DNA of 64,000 bases from Candidatus Altimarinota bacterium (GCA_018457335.1 JAGYHI010000001.1:1-64000); one strand, 5' to 3'. Shown: positions 10,574-19,762, counted from the first letter of the stretch. Notes: a model not told the origin generated them from the letters alone. Made by a program: numbers and translations.

Positions 10574-10619
10574 ATGTTTTGACAAAAATAAAAATATAAA
10601 TATTATGTACGAAATTTCT

Positions 10620-10636
10620 TTGAAAATAATTTTCAA
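10620..10636. promoter_or_regulatory. 17-bp palindrome between divergent genes
   Basis: TTGAAAAT-A-ATTTTCAA has perfect 8-bp arms in the 88-bp gap between rlmE and the divergent exonuclease gene. It could be an operator or a shared promoter element. The mirror copy is 58264-58280. Confidence 0.4.
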
Positions 10637-10661
10637 TTATCTCTTAATGTAGTCTTTTTTT

Positions 10662-11273
10662 GTGAAAAATCAAGTAAAAAATGGTACATATCTTCTTATT
10701 GACCTAGAAATGACCGGTTTAAATCCTTTTAAACATGGTGTTATCGAAGTTTGAGCGGTCGTCATGGATGTAAAATTTGAAATCGTCGATGAATTTTTGA
10801 TGGATCTTTGTCCGCCAGCAAATATTATTATTGAACCAGAAGCTCTTGAATATAATGGATTTACACTTGATAGGATTGCATCTGGAAATTCTTATGAGCA
10901 GTTTTGTGAAGAATTTCAGGTGTTTTTGGATACATATTTTGATCTTGATCAAAAACCTATCTTGGTCGGACAATATGTGACGGCTGATATTTCGTTTCTC
11001 CAAAGTATTTTTTATTTGGCAGGCTACGAATCACTTTTTATGCGATTAGGAAATGATATTCTTGATACGAAATCTATCGCTAATGAACACAATGCTGTTG
11101 CTCGCTATACTGGAAAGCCACTTGTATTTGAGAGTACAAGTCTTTCAAAGCCGGGTGGATTAAAAGATATTTTAAAAATCCGATGAGATTATGAGGCGCA
11201 TACAGCGATGTGAGATGTACTTGCGACGCGTGATGTCCTTAAAAAGTTTTTACGTCTTGGCGATAAGTCATAA
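10662..11273 (+). CDS. DEDDh 3'-5' exonuclease (RNase T / oligoribonuclease-like)
   Basis: A 203-residue nuclease of the DnaQ-like superfamily. ExoI is LLIDLEMTGLNPFKHGVIEV (catalytic D and E), ExoII is GQYVTADISFLQ and ExoIII is HTAMGDV (H-x4-D, with Gly encoded by TGA). The DLEMTGL form resembles oligoribonuclease, but the overall length and spacing also fit RNase T or a DNA polymerase III epsilon-like exonuclease. The start is GTG at 10662, because the upstream in-frame ATG is followed directly by TAG. It ends 3 bp before the M3 peptidase gene, so they are likely cotranscribed. Confidence 0.85.
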
Positions 11274-11276
11274 TAT

Positions 11277-12818
11277 ATGAAAACTCCACTTATTTGGCAA
11301 CTTGAAAAATACTTTTATTCTGACATAGAGGATGAGAGATTTTTGAGCGATTTAGAAATGTGAAAAAAGCTGTATAAATCTTTTAAAAAAACCTATAAAA
11401 ACTTATTTCATACTTTTCATACTTTTTATGAAGTACTCCAATTTTATGAAGATTATTCACAAATGATTCAGATTTTAGAAAAGCCAATGTATTATCTCTA
11501 CTATCGGAGTATGCAGGATATGAGTGATCAAAAAATCGCTCAAAAATATGAAGAAATTCGTATCCAATATGAAAAATATATACAGGGGCTGGATTTTATA
11601 GAGGCTTGATGGGTAGCAATCTGAGAAGAAAAACTCAAAAAATTTTTCCAAGAAGAAAAACTTCTGCCTTATAAAAATGATATCAAATCAATTATTCGAA
11701 ATCTTCCACATTTAAAGGAAAAAATCAAGAAAAAAGATAAAAGTATGAAAAGTATGAATGTGGAAAAAATCCGAGTAGAGTATCAAAAAGTGCAAAACTC
11801 AGCAAATACTGACGAAGAAAAAACCCAGCAAATATCTGACCTTTATAAAAAACTCTGCCTTGTTTGGCAAAACGAATGAAAAGAATGAGGATACAGCGAA
11901 AATCCACTCGCAGTAAGAAATATTCAAGAACAATTGCCAGATGATTTTGTAGATTTTTTCCTAAAAGTAGTACAAAAGTATATCCCCATTTATCAAGAGT
12001 TTCAAAAAAACTCATCTGAATCCATTGAACCCCAGAAATACCCTCTTGAAGAAATTGTTAAAAAATATACACAAACTTTTTCTCTATTTGAAATGAGAAA
12101 AACGGCTAAAAAAATACTTTTATGAGGACAAGTAGATTCACAGGTGGCTGAAAATAAATTTCCATGAGCCTTTACAAGTTACCAGTATAATACACCATCA
12201 TTTACGCTTTTGCAGTATCATGAAAATATCTCGAGTGTATTTACCCTTGTTCATGAAATGTGACATGCGCTTCATGGGACTTTTTCCCAGATCCAAAAGG
12301 CACCTGTTTACCATACACCTTTTTGTGTGGCTGAGACGGCTTCGATTTTGAGTGAGATTTTCTTTTTTGATCAAAACTTTTCAGAAAATAAGGAAGCCAA
12401 AAAATATTTTACAAACTCACTTTTTACTGCGATTTTTTATCAATTACAAATTACTTTATTTGAAATAGAAGCGCATAAAAGTGTAAAGTATGAAAAGTAT
12501 GATTTTTCAGAAATATGGAAAAAAGAATCAAAAAAAGTTTCATGACAGGAGTGAAATCCAAATTATTGGACTCAAATCGGACATATTTTTTATAATCCAT
12601 TTTACTGCTATTCTTATATTTTCGGAGCGATTTCTGCGGTGAGTATTTTTTTGAAATATAAAAAATGAGAAATTTCTCCTGAGCAAATACAAGAATTTTA
12701 TAGCCTTGGAAACTCGCTTGCACCGATTGAGATTTTACAAAAGTATGGTATAGATATGAAAAATACGGATACTTATGAGAAAGTTTTTGAATATTTACAA
12801 GAAATTTCAGACATGTAA
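11277..12818 (+). CDS. M3 family oligoendopeptidase
   Basis: A 513-residue zinc metallopeptidase of the M3 (thimet/PepF) family that degrades short peptides in the cytoplasm. The active site is HEMGHALHG at residues 326-334. The Gly inside HExxH is encoded by TGA at 12261-12263. A GHIFYNPFYCYSYIFG segment near residue 445 matches the family's conserved C-terminal substrate-binding region. It is about 80 residues shorter than typical PepF. Many Gly codons are TGA, which is why standard translation breaks it up. A 17-bp word (AAAGTATGAAAAGTATG) occurs three times within the gene, in three frames and both orientations. Confidence 0.92.
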
Positions 12819-12836
12819 TTTTTATGTGAAAATAAT

Positions 12837-12864
12837 TTGCTTTTTTTAATTTTTCTTTTATACT
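12837..12864 (+). promoter_or_regulatory. rplY promoter
   Basis: TTGCTT, 16 bp, TATACT, 30 bp upstream of the rplY start. The -10 matches those of secA and tig. Confidence 0.6.
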
Positions 12865-12894
12865 TAGCGGGCTTTATTTCTTATTTTCATTTTT

Positions 12895-13521
12895 ATGTAC
12901 TCTCTCGAAGCAAAGATCCGTACAGAAGATGCTCGAACTACTCGACGAAGCGGTCGTGTGATTCCTGGTGTTTTGTATGGTAAGGATGTCCCTTCGACAA
13001 TGGTTACTGTCGGGATTTCTGAATTTATAAAAGTCTACCGTGAAACTGGTCAATCTCAGATCATCACACTCAATGTAGACAAGAAAAAATATAATGTCCT
13101 CGTGCAAGATGCACAACGACATCCAGTGACTGGTGATTTTCTTCATCTCGACTTTATCAATGTAGATATGAAGCAAGAAATCGAAGTTGAAACTCCAATT
13201 ACTCTTGTTGGTGATGCACCAGCAGTACTTGAAGGTGGTCAAGTTTCTCAAATTTTGAATGAACTTACCGTGAAATGTCTGCCTGCTGATCTTGTTGATG
13301 CTATCGAAGTTGATATTTCATCACTTCAAATTGGTGATACACTTCATGTATCTGCCATCAAGGCGCCAAAAGGTATCACTATCGTAAATGACGGTGAAGA
13401 AGCTGTAGTGAATGCAACTGAAATCAAAGTCGTCGAAGAAGAGGCTCCAGTAGAAACTGAAGAGGAAGCTACTACAGAAGAAGCTTCTGGAGAAGAAGCT
13501 TCAGTAGAAGCGGCTGAATAA
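12895..13521 (+). CDS. rplY: 50S ribosomal protein bL25, CTC form
   Basis: A 208-residue L25/CTC protein that binds 5S rRNA. The N-terminal L25 domain (about residues 1-92) contains RRSGRVIPGVLYGKD and QRHPVTGDFLHLDF. The C-terminal TL5/CTC beta domain runs to about residue 183 (LPADLVDAIEVDISSLQIGDTLHVSAIK). It ends in an acidic Glu/Ala-rich tail. There are no internal TGA codons. A strong terminator follows 18 bp downstream, and a promoter lies upstream, so it is probably monocistronic. Confidence 0.96.
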   Translation: MYSLEAKIRTEDARTTRRSGRVIPGVLYGKDVPSTMVTVGISEFIKVYRETGQSQIITLNVDKKKYNVLVQDAQRHPVTGDFLHLDFINVDMKQEIEVETPITLVGDAPAVLEGGQVSQILNELTVKCLPADLVDAIEVDISSLQIGDTLHVSAIKAPKGITIVNDGEEAVVNATEIKVVEEEAPVETEEEATTEEASGEEASVEAAE

Positions 13522-13538
13522 TTCTACTATTAATTTTT

Positions 13539-13566
13539 AAAAGGTCTGCATTTGTAGACCTTTTTT
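13539..13566 (+). terminator. rplY terminator
   Basis: AAAAGGTCT pairs with AGACCTTTT, followed by a T-run; about 16 bp before the next start codon. Confidence 0.85.
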
Positions 13567-13581
13567 CTTAACAAAATTCTT

Positions 13582-13911
13582 ATGATTATAAAACTTATTG
13601 GTTCTGGAAAAGAACTCGAAACCCTTGAAGGACTCGTACAAAAATCTCTTGTCGAACTTGCTCTCGACGATGCAGTAAAAGTCGAAAAAACTGACGACGA
13701 AGCCTACAAAATGGAAGTCGGTGTCACTCAAAATCCAGCCCTTGCTATCGAAGAAGAAAGTATCGATTTTAAAGATATGATTTTCGAAGGAGAAATCCCT
13801 GAATATGAAGAAATCAAGTCGATGTTTCTCTCGATTCTCGGCGATGAAGAAGGGGATATGATGTGATGTGCTTCTGGCTCGTGCGACGGCTGTGCTGGTG
13901 GTTGCGAATAA
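13582..13911 (+). CDS. thioredoxin-fold protein lacking CxxC, with Cys-rich tail
   Basis: A 109-residue protein resembling the small 'redox-active disulfide protein' (thioredoxin_3) family: beta start MIIKLIGSG, a helix, then a cis-Pro-like QNPALAI and a final EIPEYEEIKSMFLSIL helix. Where the family has GCxxC, this protein has GSGKELETLE, so the classic redox pair is gone. After a TGA read as Gly comes a Cys-rich tail, GCASGSCDGCAGGCE (C96, C101, C104, C108). Under the standard code this tail would be lost. The tail might bind metal or act as a relocated redox site. The functional assignment is inference. Confidence 0.65.
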
Positions 13912-13958
13912 AATCTCACATTTGTCAAACTATTTTTCTCTAAAAAATCATTTTCCTT

Positions 13959-13987
13959 TTGACAAAAAAACAAAAATAGGCTATACT
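13959..13987 (+). promoter_or_regulatory. sigma-70-type promoter
   Basis: TTGACA, 17 bp, TATACT, 35 bp before the start at 14023. Confidence 0.75.
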
Positions 13988-14022
13988 TTCTATATATAGT
14001 CTATTTTTAATTTTATACAAAT

Positions 14023-14460
14023 ATGCAAATACTTTTTCAACAAAAAATGGGAAGTGGTCCGAGTGAAAATATAGAAAAAATACCAAATGGAAAGTCTAAT
14101 TTTTCTGAATTTCCAGATTCGCTTAAGCAAGCAGCAGGGGCTGTAAGTGATGTTTATGAAAAAATTTTCTCTCAAATAGATAATTCCAATGAAATTCCTC
14201 AAGATAAACAAAATAAGATTCGGGCGGTGGTTGCTGAAATTTTAAAAACACCTTTTGATAAGGTTAGAGTTCTTTCGGTGGTACGAGATGTATTTGGAAA
14301 AAATGTGGATAAATTAATTTCAACAGCATTTAAAAAGATTGATGAAAATCCAGATATTTCTGCTGAGCAAAAACCTGTTTACGCAATGAAAATAGTAAAT
14401 GAAATTACCAGTAGTCAATTATATGCACACCAATGAGAAGTACAACAAAATACAGTGTAG
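14023..14460 (+). CDS. small helical protein, unknown
   Basis: A 145-residue soluble, mostly helical and polar protein. One TGA near the end is read as Gly (HQ-G-EVQQNTV), and the gene ends in TAG, the only TAG stop I saw here. There is no signal peptide or membrane segment. The start follows a good promoter, and a clear terminator lies about 95 bp after the stop. I do not recognise the family. Confidence 0.6.
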
Positions 14461-14554
14461 TTTTTTTGTAGAGAAGATAATAAGAGTCAATTTGGCAATG
14501 AAAATTACAAATTATGAGCAATTTCAAGATATGGTTGCATAAATTTAACCCCTA

Positions 14555-14586
14555 AAAATCCCTTTCACAATTTTGAAAGGGATTTT
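14555..14586 (+). terminator. terminator
   Basis: AAAATCCCTTTCA and TGAAAGGGATTTT form a 13-bp stem followed by a T-rich tract. Confidence 0.88.
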
Positions 14587-14622
14587 CTTTTGACTTTTCT
14601 AAAATATTTTTATAATAAAAAT

Positions 14623-14760
14623 GCTTATAACAAATCCCGTGACAGTTTTTTATTTACCTTAAATCTAGGATAGGGCAAACTATTTTTGCCAGCCACTTTT
14701 TAGATTTAAGTAAATTGTGTCACAATGTTATAAGCAAACATCAAAGGCGATAGTTTGTCC
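14623..14760 (+). ncRNA. candidate structured RNA with possible pseudoknot
   Basis: A 113-nt imperfect hairpin (14623-14735) with three nested stems: GCTTATAACA/TGTTATAAGC (10 bp), GTGACA/TGTCAC (6 bp) and ATTTACcTTAAATCTA/TAGATTTAAGTAAAT (15 bp, one bulged C). It is capped by GGCAAA/TTTGCC. The apical GGGCAAACTAT (14673-14683) can also pair with ATAGTTTGTCC (14750-14760; 11 bp, one G-U), which would form a pseudoknot or an alternative fold. It lies between a terminator and the 4-TM protein gene. It could be a leader element, a small RNA or a MITE-like insertion. The long stems suggest selected structure, but no known RNA family is recognised. Confidence 0.6.
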
Positions 14761-14795
14761 TTTTTTGTTTGTTTATTTTTTTATTTTTCTTTTTT

Positions 14796-15245
14796 ATGAA
14801 TTCATTTGCTCTCTCTGCGGCTAGTGCTTCATTGCAATTTATGCAGTTTTGTTTAAAAAACGAAATGACTTGTAAGATTATCGGTTGGACACAAACGATA
14901 ATTACCGGTCTTATTTTTATTCTTGTTTTTGCTTGGCTGATTCGATATATGATACGAAATTACAAACAAGAAATGAGTTTTAAGAAGTCGCTTATTTATG
15001 GGGTTTCTTTGTATATTGTACATAGTATAGCCGTTTTATTTTTTGCTCATCTTGGGATGTTTTTTCTTGTTATATCAATACTTATTGGAATACTTACAGT
15101 CTTTTTAACTGCAAAAGTTTTGAAAGATGAACTTATTACTCTGAGTTTTTCTGCTAAATCTATCGTAGCATTTTTTATTCTCAATATGCTCATAGGAATG
15201 GCTTTGACTTTTACTTTCACAACTCTTATTAACTTTTTCTTTTAA
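14796..15245 (+). CDS. 4-TM membrane protein, unknown
   Basis: A 149-residue integral membrane protein with hydrophobic helices at about residues 30-50, 66-86, 88-108 and 125-147, separated by short basic loops (RYMIRNYKQEMSFKK). There are no TGA codons. The start at 14796 is preferred over the in-frame ATG at 14769, because it follows the U-rich TTTTT leader typical of genes here. Two Cys residues (C20, C27) precede the first helix. It lies 36 bp after the structured RNA candidate, which may control it. It is convergent with ligA, 9 bp apart. The family is not recognised. Confidence 0.65.
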   Translation: MNSFALSAASASLQFMQFCLKNEMTCKIIGWTQTIITGLIFILVFAWLIRYMIRNYKQEMSFKKSLIYGVSLYIVHSIAVLFFAHLGMFFLVISILIGILTVFLTAKVLKDELITLSFSAKSIVAFFILNMLIGMALTFTFTTLINFFF

Positions 15246-15254
15246 AAATTCTTT

Positions 15255-17372
15255 TTATCCTCCCATCTCAAATAATTCACTCAGCAGAATACATTGCACT
15301 CCCAATGTTTCTGCTTTTTTTTGTTTGCTTCCGGCTTTTTCTCCGACCACGAGGTAGTCGAGTGCTTTGCTGACACTAGTGCGGATTTGTCCGCCATTTT
15401 TCTCGATCCAATCATGGATTTGGTCACGGCTCATATTTTCAAAACTTCCTGTCACACAAAAGATTTTTCCAGAGAGTTTCGTATTTTCTGTAGTTTCTTG
15501 TTTCTCTGGGATTTGTATATCGAGTTTTTCGAGAAGTGCCTCGATGCGTGCATCATTTTCCTCAAAAAATCGTACAAATCCTTTTGCTGTTTCCGGTCAG
15601 ATATCTTTGATATTTTCGAGTTCTTCGGCTGAGATACTTCGTAAAAAGTCGATAGAAATTGGTTCAAAACCATTTTTCTCATACATATATTTTTCGAGTA
15701 CTTGTGCAGTTTTCTTTCCGACGCCAAGTATTCCGATTGCTGTGAAAATTCGTGCGAGCGTCGTGTGTCGAGCGGTTTCTATGGCTTTCAAAAGATTATC
15801 GACTGATTTTTGTTTGTAGCCCTCAAAAGAGAGGATTTTTTCTCGGTATTTTTCGATTTCAAAAATTGATGCAAAATCATCGATGATTTCGGTATCGAGA
15901 AATAATTCGATTTGCTTGATTCCAAAACCGTCAATGTTCAAGCCTTGTTTTGATACAAACATTTCTAATTGTCCTTGGACTTTTGCAGGACAGTGCCGAT
16001 TTGGACAGTAGATTGCAACTTTTCCTTCATCTTGTATTAGTTCGCTTTGACACATTGGACAGTTTTTTGGTGGAAAGACTTTTTCTTCTTCTCCGCTTCG
16101 CACGCTTTCGATGACGCTGATGATTTCAGGTATGACTTCGCCCGCACGAGAGATATATACATAATCTCAAATTCGCACATCTTTTTTTGCAAGTTCATCA
16201 TAGTTGTGCAGGGTAACGCGTCGCACAATGACGCCGGTGACTGGGGTCGGTTCGAGGTTTGCTACTGGAGTGATTGTCCCCGTACGTCCGATAGAATGCT
16301 CGATAGAAAGGACTTGCGATCGGACTTGTTTGGCTGGAAATTTATAAGCAATCGAATATCTCGGATGGTGTGCCGTGTGTCCGAGTAGGTGCCAGAGTTG
16401 CATATCATCGGCCTTGAGGACGATTCCATCAGTATCGAAATTAAAATCTTCGGCTGTATTTTCGAGGTATTTTTTTGTTTTTTCTTCGATGATTTTGATA
16501 AGATTTTCTACACCAGAAATAATTCCAAACCCATAATCTGCACACTCAAATCCCCATTTTCTTAGCATACCTACGAGGTCATGATATGAAAGTATGTCAA
16601 ATCATACAATTCATACTTCGTCTTTTTCGACCTGTGGAAGCGAGTAAGCGAAGAATTGGAGTTTTCGCTCGCGTGTGATAAGTGGATTGATTTGTCGGAG
16701 TGATCCAGAGGCAGCATTCCGCGGATTTGCAAAAAGTTTTTTTCCGTCTTCCATCCTTTTTTGATTGACTTTTTCAAAGACATCATTTGGCATCACGACT
16801 TCTCATCGTACTTCTATGTATTCATATTTTTCGATGGCATCGATTTTTTTCGGAATATTTGTAATCTCCTTCGCTCCAAGTGTGATGTTTTCACCTTCTA
16901 CGCCACTTCCACGCGTGATTGCCAAGTCCAAAACTCCGTATTTATAAATCAGTGCCACCCCAAGTCCATCGTATTTTGGCTGGATGTAGTATTCAAATTT
17001 TTCCGGTGATTTCTCTTTCAAAATATTTCGCATTCGCGACTCAAAATCCCGAATATCATCAGTATTGTAGGTATTATCAAGTGAAATCATTGGGTATCGA
17101 TGCTTGATTTTTTCAAATTGCTGACTCGTCAAAATCGCAAGTTGCGCCGTCGGTGAATCTTTGTCGAGCATATTGTGATCAGCTTCAAGTTTTGCAAGCG
17201 CGTGAAAAAGTTGATCGTACTCAAGATCCGAAATAATCGGCGATTCCTCCTCATGATAGAGGCTATTGTGTGCTTTTATGACACTTCGAAGCAAAAAAAT
17301 ATCATCTTTTTTGAGTCGATGAATTTTTTGTAAAAAATCAGTGGTGTCTTGAAGGAGTTTTTGTGTGTTCAT
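15255..17372 (-). CDS. ligA: NAD-dependent DNA ligase
   Basis: A 705-residue ligase that seals nicks in replication and repair using NAD+. The N-terminal Ia domain and adenylation domain carry the active Lys133 in KYDG. The OB fold has IGDYVYISRAGEVIP, the four-Cys zinc finger is CPMC....CPNRHC, and helix-hairpin-helix repeats follow (GILGVGKKTAQVL). The C-terminal BRCT domain spans about residues 625-705 (GKIFCVTGSFENMSRDQI). TGA encodes Gly in VR-G-EVVM, RI-G-DYVY and other places. Full length, all domains present. The upstream 60 bp has three imperfect copies of GTAGGATTTTAG (17390-17436). Confidence 0.97.
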
Positions 17373-17447
17373 AGGGAAGTGATTAGAAGGTAGGATTTAG
17401 AGACGAGAAAATAGATTTTAGTTTGTAGGATTTTAGATTTAAAAAAT

Positions 17448-17706
17448 GAAAACCAGTTTGTTGGGGGCTTGGGGGTGAAAACTGTCTGAGTCAGATGAAA
17501 ATCAGTTATTAAAAAATGAGCGTAAGCGAACGAGTTTTTTCACCACCAAAGGTTTTGGTACTTTTGGCTCCAAAAGTACAGGGGTATAGGGGTGAGGTTT
17601 TGGAAAAAAGAATTTCTTTATTGACTGGATCCCCGGGTCAAGCCCGAGGATGACAAAAATTACTTTTTTAGAAAATTTGAAGATTCTGAAACAAATTCAA
17701 AATGAC
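17448..17706 (-). repeat. composite intergenic repeat A
   Basis: Fills most of the 444-bp gap between ligA and tig. It shares ordered blocks with composite repeat B (30943-31248): a REP-like palindrome (GGATCCCCGGGTCAAGCCCG), AAAACCTCACCC, a CTTTTGG/CCAAAAG hairpin (GTACTTTTGG-CT-CCAAAAGTAC at 17558-17579), AACTCG.TCG, ACTGATTTTCAT and CCCCCAA..TGGTTTTC. A second REP unit (17682-17706) resembles the one inside cysS. It is probably a non-autonomous mobile or degenerate element. Confidence 0.75.
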
Positions 17707-17759
17707 AGTAATTTTCATACCAATTTCCCAAAAATTTTCCAAGAGATTATAAAAAAAAT

Positions 17760-17787
17760 TTGTAATTTGTCGAATTTTTTATATACT
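17760..17787 (+). promoter_or_regulatory. tig promoter
   Basis: TTGTAA, 16 bp, TATACT, 30 bp before the tig start. The -10 box is the same as for secA and rplY. Confidence 0.55.
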
Positions 17788-17816
17788 CTTTGGGCTTATT
17801 ATTTATTTTTTACTCT

Positions 17817-19145
17817 ATGCAAATCTCTCTTGAAAAGAAAAAACCATATCTCATCGAGATGACTCTCAAAGAATCTGGTGCGACTTTTGAAAAAGAATAT
17901 CACAAAGTCCTCAAAGATGTCCAAAAAAATGGCTCTGTAAAAGGATTTAAAAAAGGTGCAGAAATCCCAGAAAAAGTCATCGTCCGAGAATTTGGAAAAG
18001 AAGTCCTCGAGCGACAAACCCTCGATAACATTATTGAGAAACTCTATCCAAAGGCTCTCGCAAAAGAAAAAATCATCCCAGCAGCACCAGGAAATATTAC
18101 AGAAGTAAAAAGCGTCAACCCAGTCGAAGTTGTCTTCGAGGTAGAAATCTTCCCAGAAGTCAAAATCGACGAGAAAAAACTCGATGCTATTAAAATCAAA
18201 AAAACAAGCGTCCGAGTGACAAAAAAAGAAGTCGAAGAAGAGCTCGATGCTATTAAGACTCGATTTACTCACTTCCATGAGGCTGGTAAAAAAGCCGACG
18301 ACGGAGCCGACACTTCAAATGAAACCATCGAAAAAGGAGACCGAGCAACTATCACAGCACAAGGATACGATAAAAAAGGTGGTGCGCCAATCAATGAAAC
18401 CTATGTTCCAAGTCATCCACTCGTGATCGGTTCTGGATCATTTATTCCAGGATTTGAAGACAAACTCATCGGTGCGAAAGTTGGAGACAAAGTAGATTTT
18501 GATATTACTTTCCCAGATGACTATCATAGTGATGATTTCAAAGGGCGAAAAGTGTATTTTGAAGCGACGGTCGAGAAAATCGAAAAACCACACACTCCGG
18601 AATTTACAGAAGAATTTATCGAGCAACTTCGAGGGAAGAAAACTGACCTAGAAGGATTTAAAGAGATCCTCAAAAAAGAAATCACAGACCGAAAACAAGC
18701 CGAAGCGCGACAAAAAGATGAGGTCACTCTCATGGAAAAACTCGAAAAAATCACAACTCTCGAAATCGGTCCAGCACTTATCGGTCGAGAAACTGATCAA
18801 GTCTTTCTCGAGCACAGCGAACAAATCCGACAACAAGGACTCGACATTAAAAACTACCTCGAACATGTAAAAATGGATGAAGAAACATATAAAAAAGACG
18901 TGGTACGACCAGAAGCAGAGCGACGACTCCGAGCAGAACTTATCCTCTCAGAAATCCGAAAAATCAAAAAAGTAGAACCAACAGAAAAAGATATGAAAGC
19001 GGAAATCGCTCTCATCATCGAGGCCTACGGTTCCCCAGAAGTCATCGAGCGACTCGAGAAAAAACTTATCCCAGGTGACCCAACATACGAAGATGTCAAA
19101 AATCGACTTGCCTACAAACAAGTAGTAGAAATGTTTTTTGAATAG
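17817..19145 (+). CDS. tig: trigger factor
   Basis: A 442-residue ribosome-associated chaperone and peptidyl-prolyl isomerase. The N-terminal ribosome-binding domain contains GSVKGFKKGAEIPEKVI, equivalent to the G.FRxGK(x)P signature. The central FKBP domain (about residues 165-255) contains GSGSFIPGFEDKLIGAKVGD, and the C-terminal chaperone arms are helical and charged. There are no TGA codons. The start MQISLEKKKPYL is chosen over an upstream ATG at 17790, because it matches the family and follows the promoter. The FKBP segment carries a Lys/Asp-rich insertion near residues 160-170. It is followed by a strong terminator. Confidence 0.96.
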   Translation: MQISLEKKKPYLIEMTLKESGATFEKEYHKVLKDVQKNGSVKGFKKGAEIPEKVIVREFGKEVLERQTLDNIIEKLYPKALAKEKIIPAAPGNITEVKSVNPVEVVFEVEIFPEVKIDEKKLDAIKIKKTSVRVTKKEVEEELDAIKTRFTHFHEAGKKADDGADTSNETIEKGDRATITAQGYDKKGGAPINETYVPSHPLVIGSGSFIPGFEDKLIGAKVGDKVDFDITFPDDYHSDDFKGRKVYFEATVEKIEKPHTPEFTEEFIEQLRGKKTDLEGFKEILKKEITDRKQAEARQKDEVTLMEKLEKITTLEIGPALIGRETDQVFLEHSEQIRQQGLDIKNYLEHVKMDEETYKKDVVRPEAERRLRAELILSEIRKIKKVEPTEKDMKAEIALIIEAYGSPEVIERLEKKLIPGDPTYEDVKNRLAYKQVVEMFFE

Positions 19146-19166
19146 AAAATATTTGAAAAAATAAAT

Positions 19167-19195
19167 AAAAAAGACCTTATATAAGGTCTTTTTTT
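19167..19195 (+). terminator. tig terminator
   Basis: AAAAAAGACCT-TATA-AGGTCTTTTTT, a perfect stem with a U-tract. It is near-symmetrical and could act on both strands. Confidence 0.9.
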
Positions 19196-19209
19196 GTGAT
19201 TGTAAAAAT

Positions 19210-19237
19210 GAAAAGTCCCCATTTCTAATGAGGACTT
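19210..19237 (-). terminator. terminator of the small membrane protein gene
   Basis: Read on the minus strand, AAGTCCTCAT pairs with ATGGGGACTT (one G-U), followed by TTTTC; 16 bp past the stop codon. Confidence 0.7.
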
Positions 19238-19253
19238 GAAGTCCGTAATAAAA

Positions 19254-19637
19254 TTAAAATTTTTTACGGATTATTGTAGTTGTACCCATTAAGCAAGGTA
19301 CAAGAAGTGAGAATATGTACATAAAAGTGACAAGAAATATCATCATATAAGATTTTTCAACATATAGTACACTATATATGAATACTGCAATTACAAGGAA
19401 CATTGCCCCTAGGTGTAAAAGTATAAGTATAGAACCTTTCAAGATTGAAAATTGTAAATTATCATCTAAAATTTTCATTTCTACTACACCACTTTTTAAG
19501 ACAATTAATAAAAAAACCAAACATATTAAATCTTGCCATACGCTTATATTGCTATAATAATTCACAATTCCTATTATTACTCCTAATAAAGGAATTATAA
19601 TATTACGCACATATTTATTGTTTAACAATTCGTTCAT
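19254..19637 (-). CDS. 4-TM membrane protein with regulated leader, unknown
   Basis: A 127-residue protein with four hydrophobic helices at about residues 10-27, 32-49, 64-88 and 93-117. There are no TGA codons, so it would read the same in the standard code. Unlike its neighbours it has a strong Shine-Dalgarno (GGAGGTG, 19642-19648), an exact-consensus promoter and a long leader with two competing hairpins. These features suggest recent acquisition or special regulation. It sits between tig and secA on the opposite strand. The family is not recognised. Confidence 0.65.
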   Translation of the reverse strand: MNELLNNKYVRNIIIPLLGVIIGIVNYYSNISVWQDLICLVFLLIVLKSGVVEMKILDDNLQFSILKGSILILLHLGAMFLVIAVFIYSVLYVEKSYMMIFLVTFMYIFSLLVPCLMGTTTIIRKKF

Positions 19638-19641
19638 TTTG

Positions 19642-19648
19642 CACCTCC
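19642..19648 (-). promoter_or_regulatory. Shine-Dalgarno deciding the start
   Basis: GGAGGTG with 4 nt before ATG (minus strand). It selects the MNELLNNKY start over the longer reading frame beginning at 19670. Confidence 0.8.
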
Positions 19649-19659
19649 GAGTGCTTATA

Positions 19660-19726
19660 TAAAAGTACAACTCTATCTTTTGATAGAATTATACTTTTAA
19701 AAATTTAAAGATAATTTATCAAAAGA
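19660..19726 (-). promoter_or_regulatory. leader with two mutually exclusive hairpins
   Basis: On the minus strand, hairpin 1 starts near the transcription start: TCTTTTGATA..TATCAAAAGA with partly paired AT-rich inner arms (19676-19726). Hairpin 2 (19660-19699) is an 18-bp stem with two G-U pairs and an AAAA loop (TAAAAGTATAATTCTATC / GATAGAGTTGTACTTTTA). They share 19676-19699 and cannot form together. Hairpin 2 ends 11 nt before the Shine-Dalgarno. Confidence 0.6.
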
Positions 19727-19733
19727 TGTGATA

Positions 19734-19762
19734 ATTATATCATAATTTTTTATTTTTGTCAA
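19734..19762 (-). promoter_or_regulatory. consensus promoter of the small membrane protein gene
   Basis: Minus strand: TTGACA, 17 bp, TATAAT with an upstream TG (extended -10). Confidence 0.85.

Noticed and set aside
12261..12263. UGA as selenocysteine
   Set aside because: There are far too many sites, they fall on conserved Gly positions (here HEMGH), and no SECIS-like hairpins follow them.
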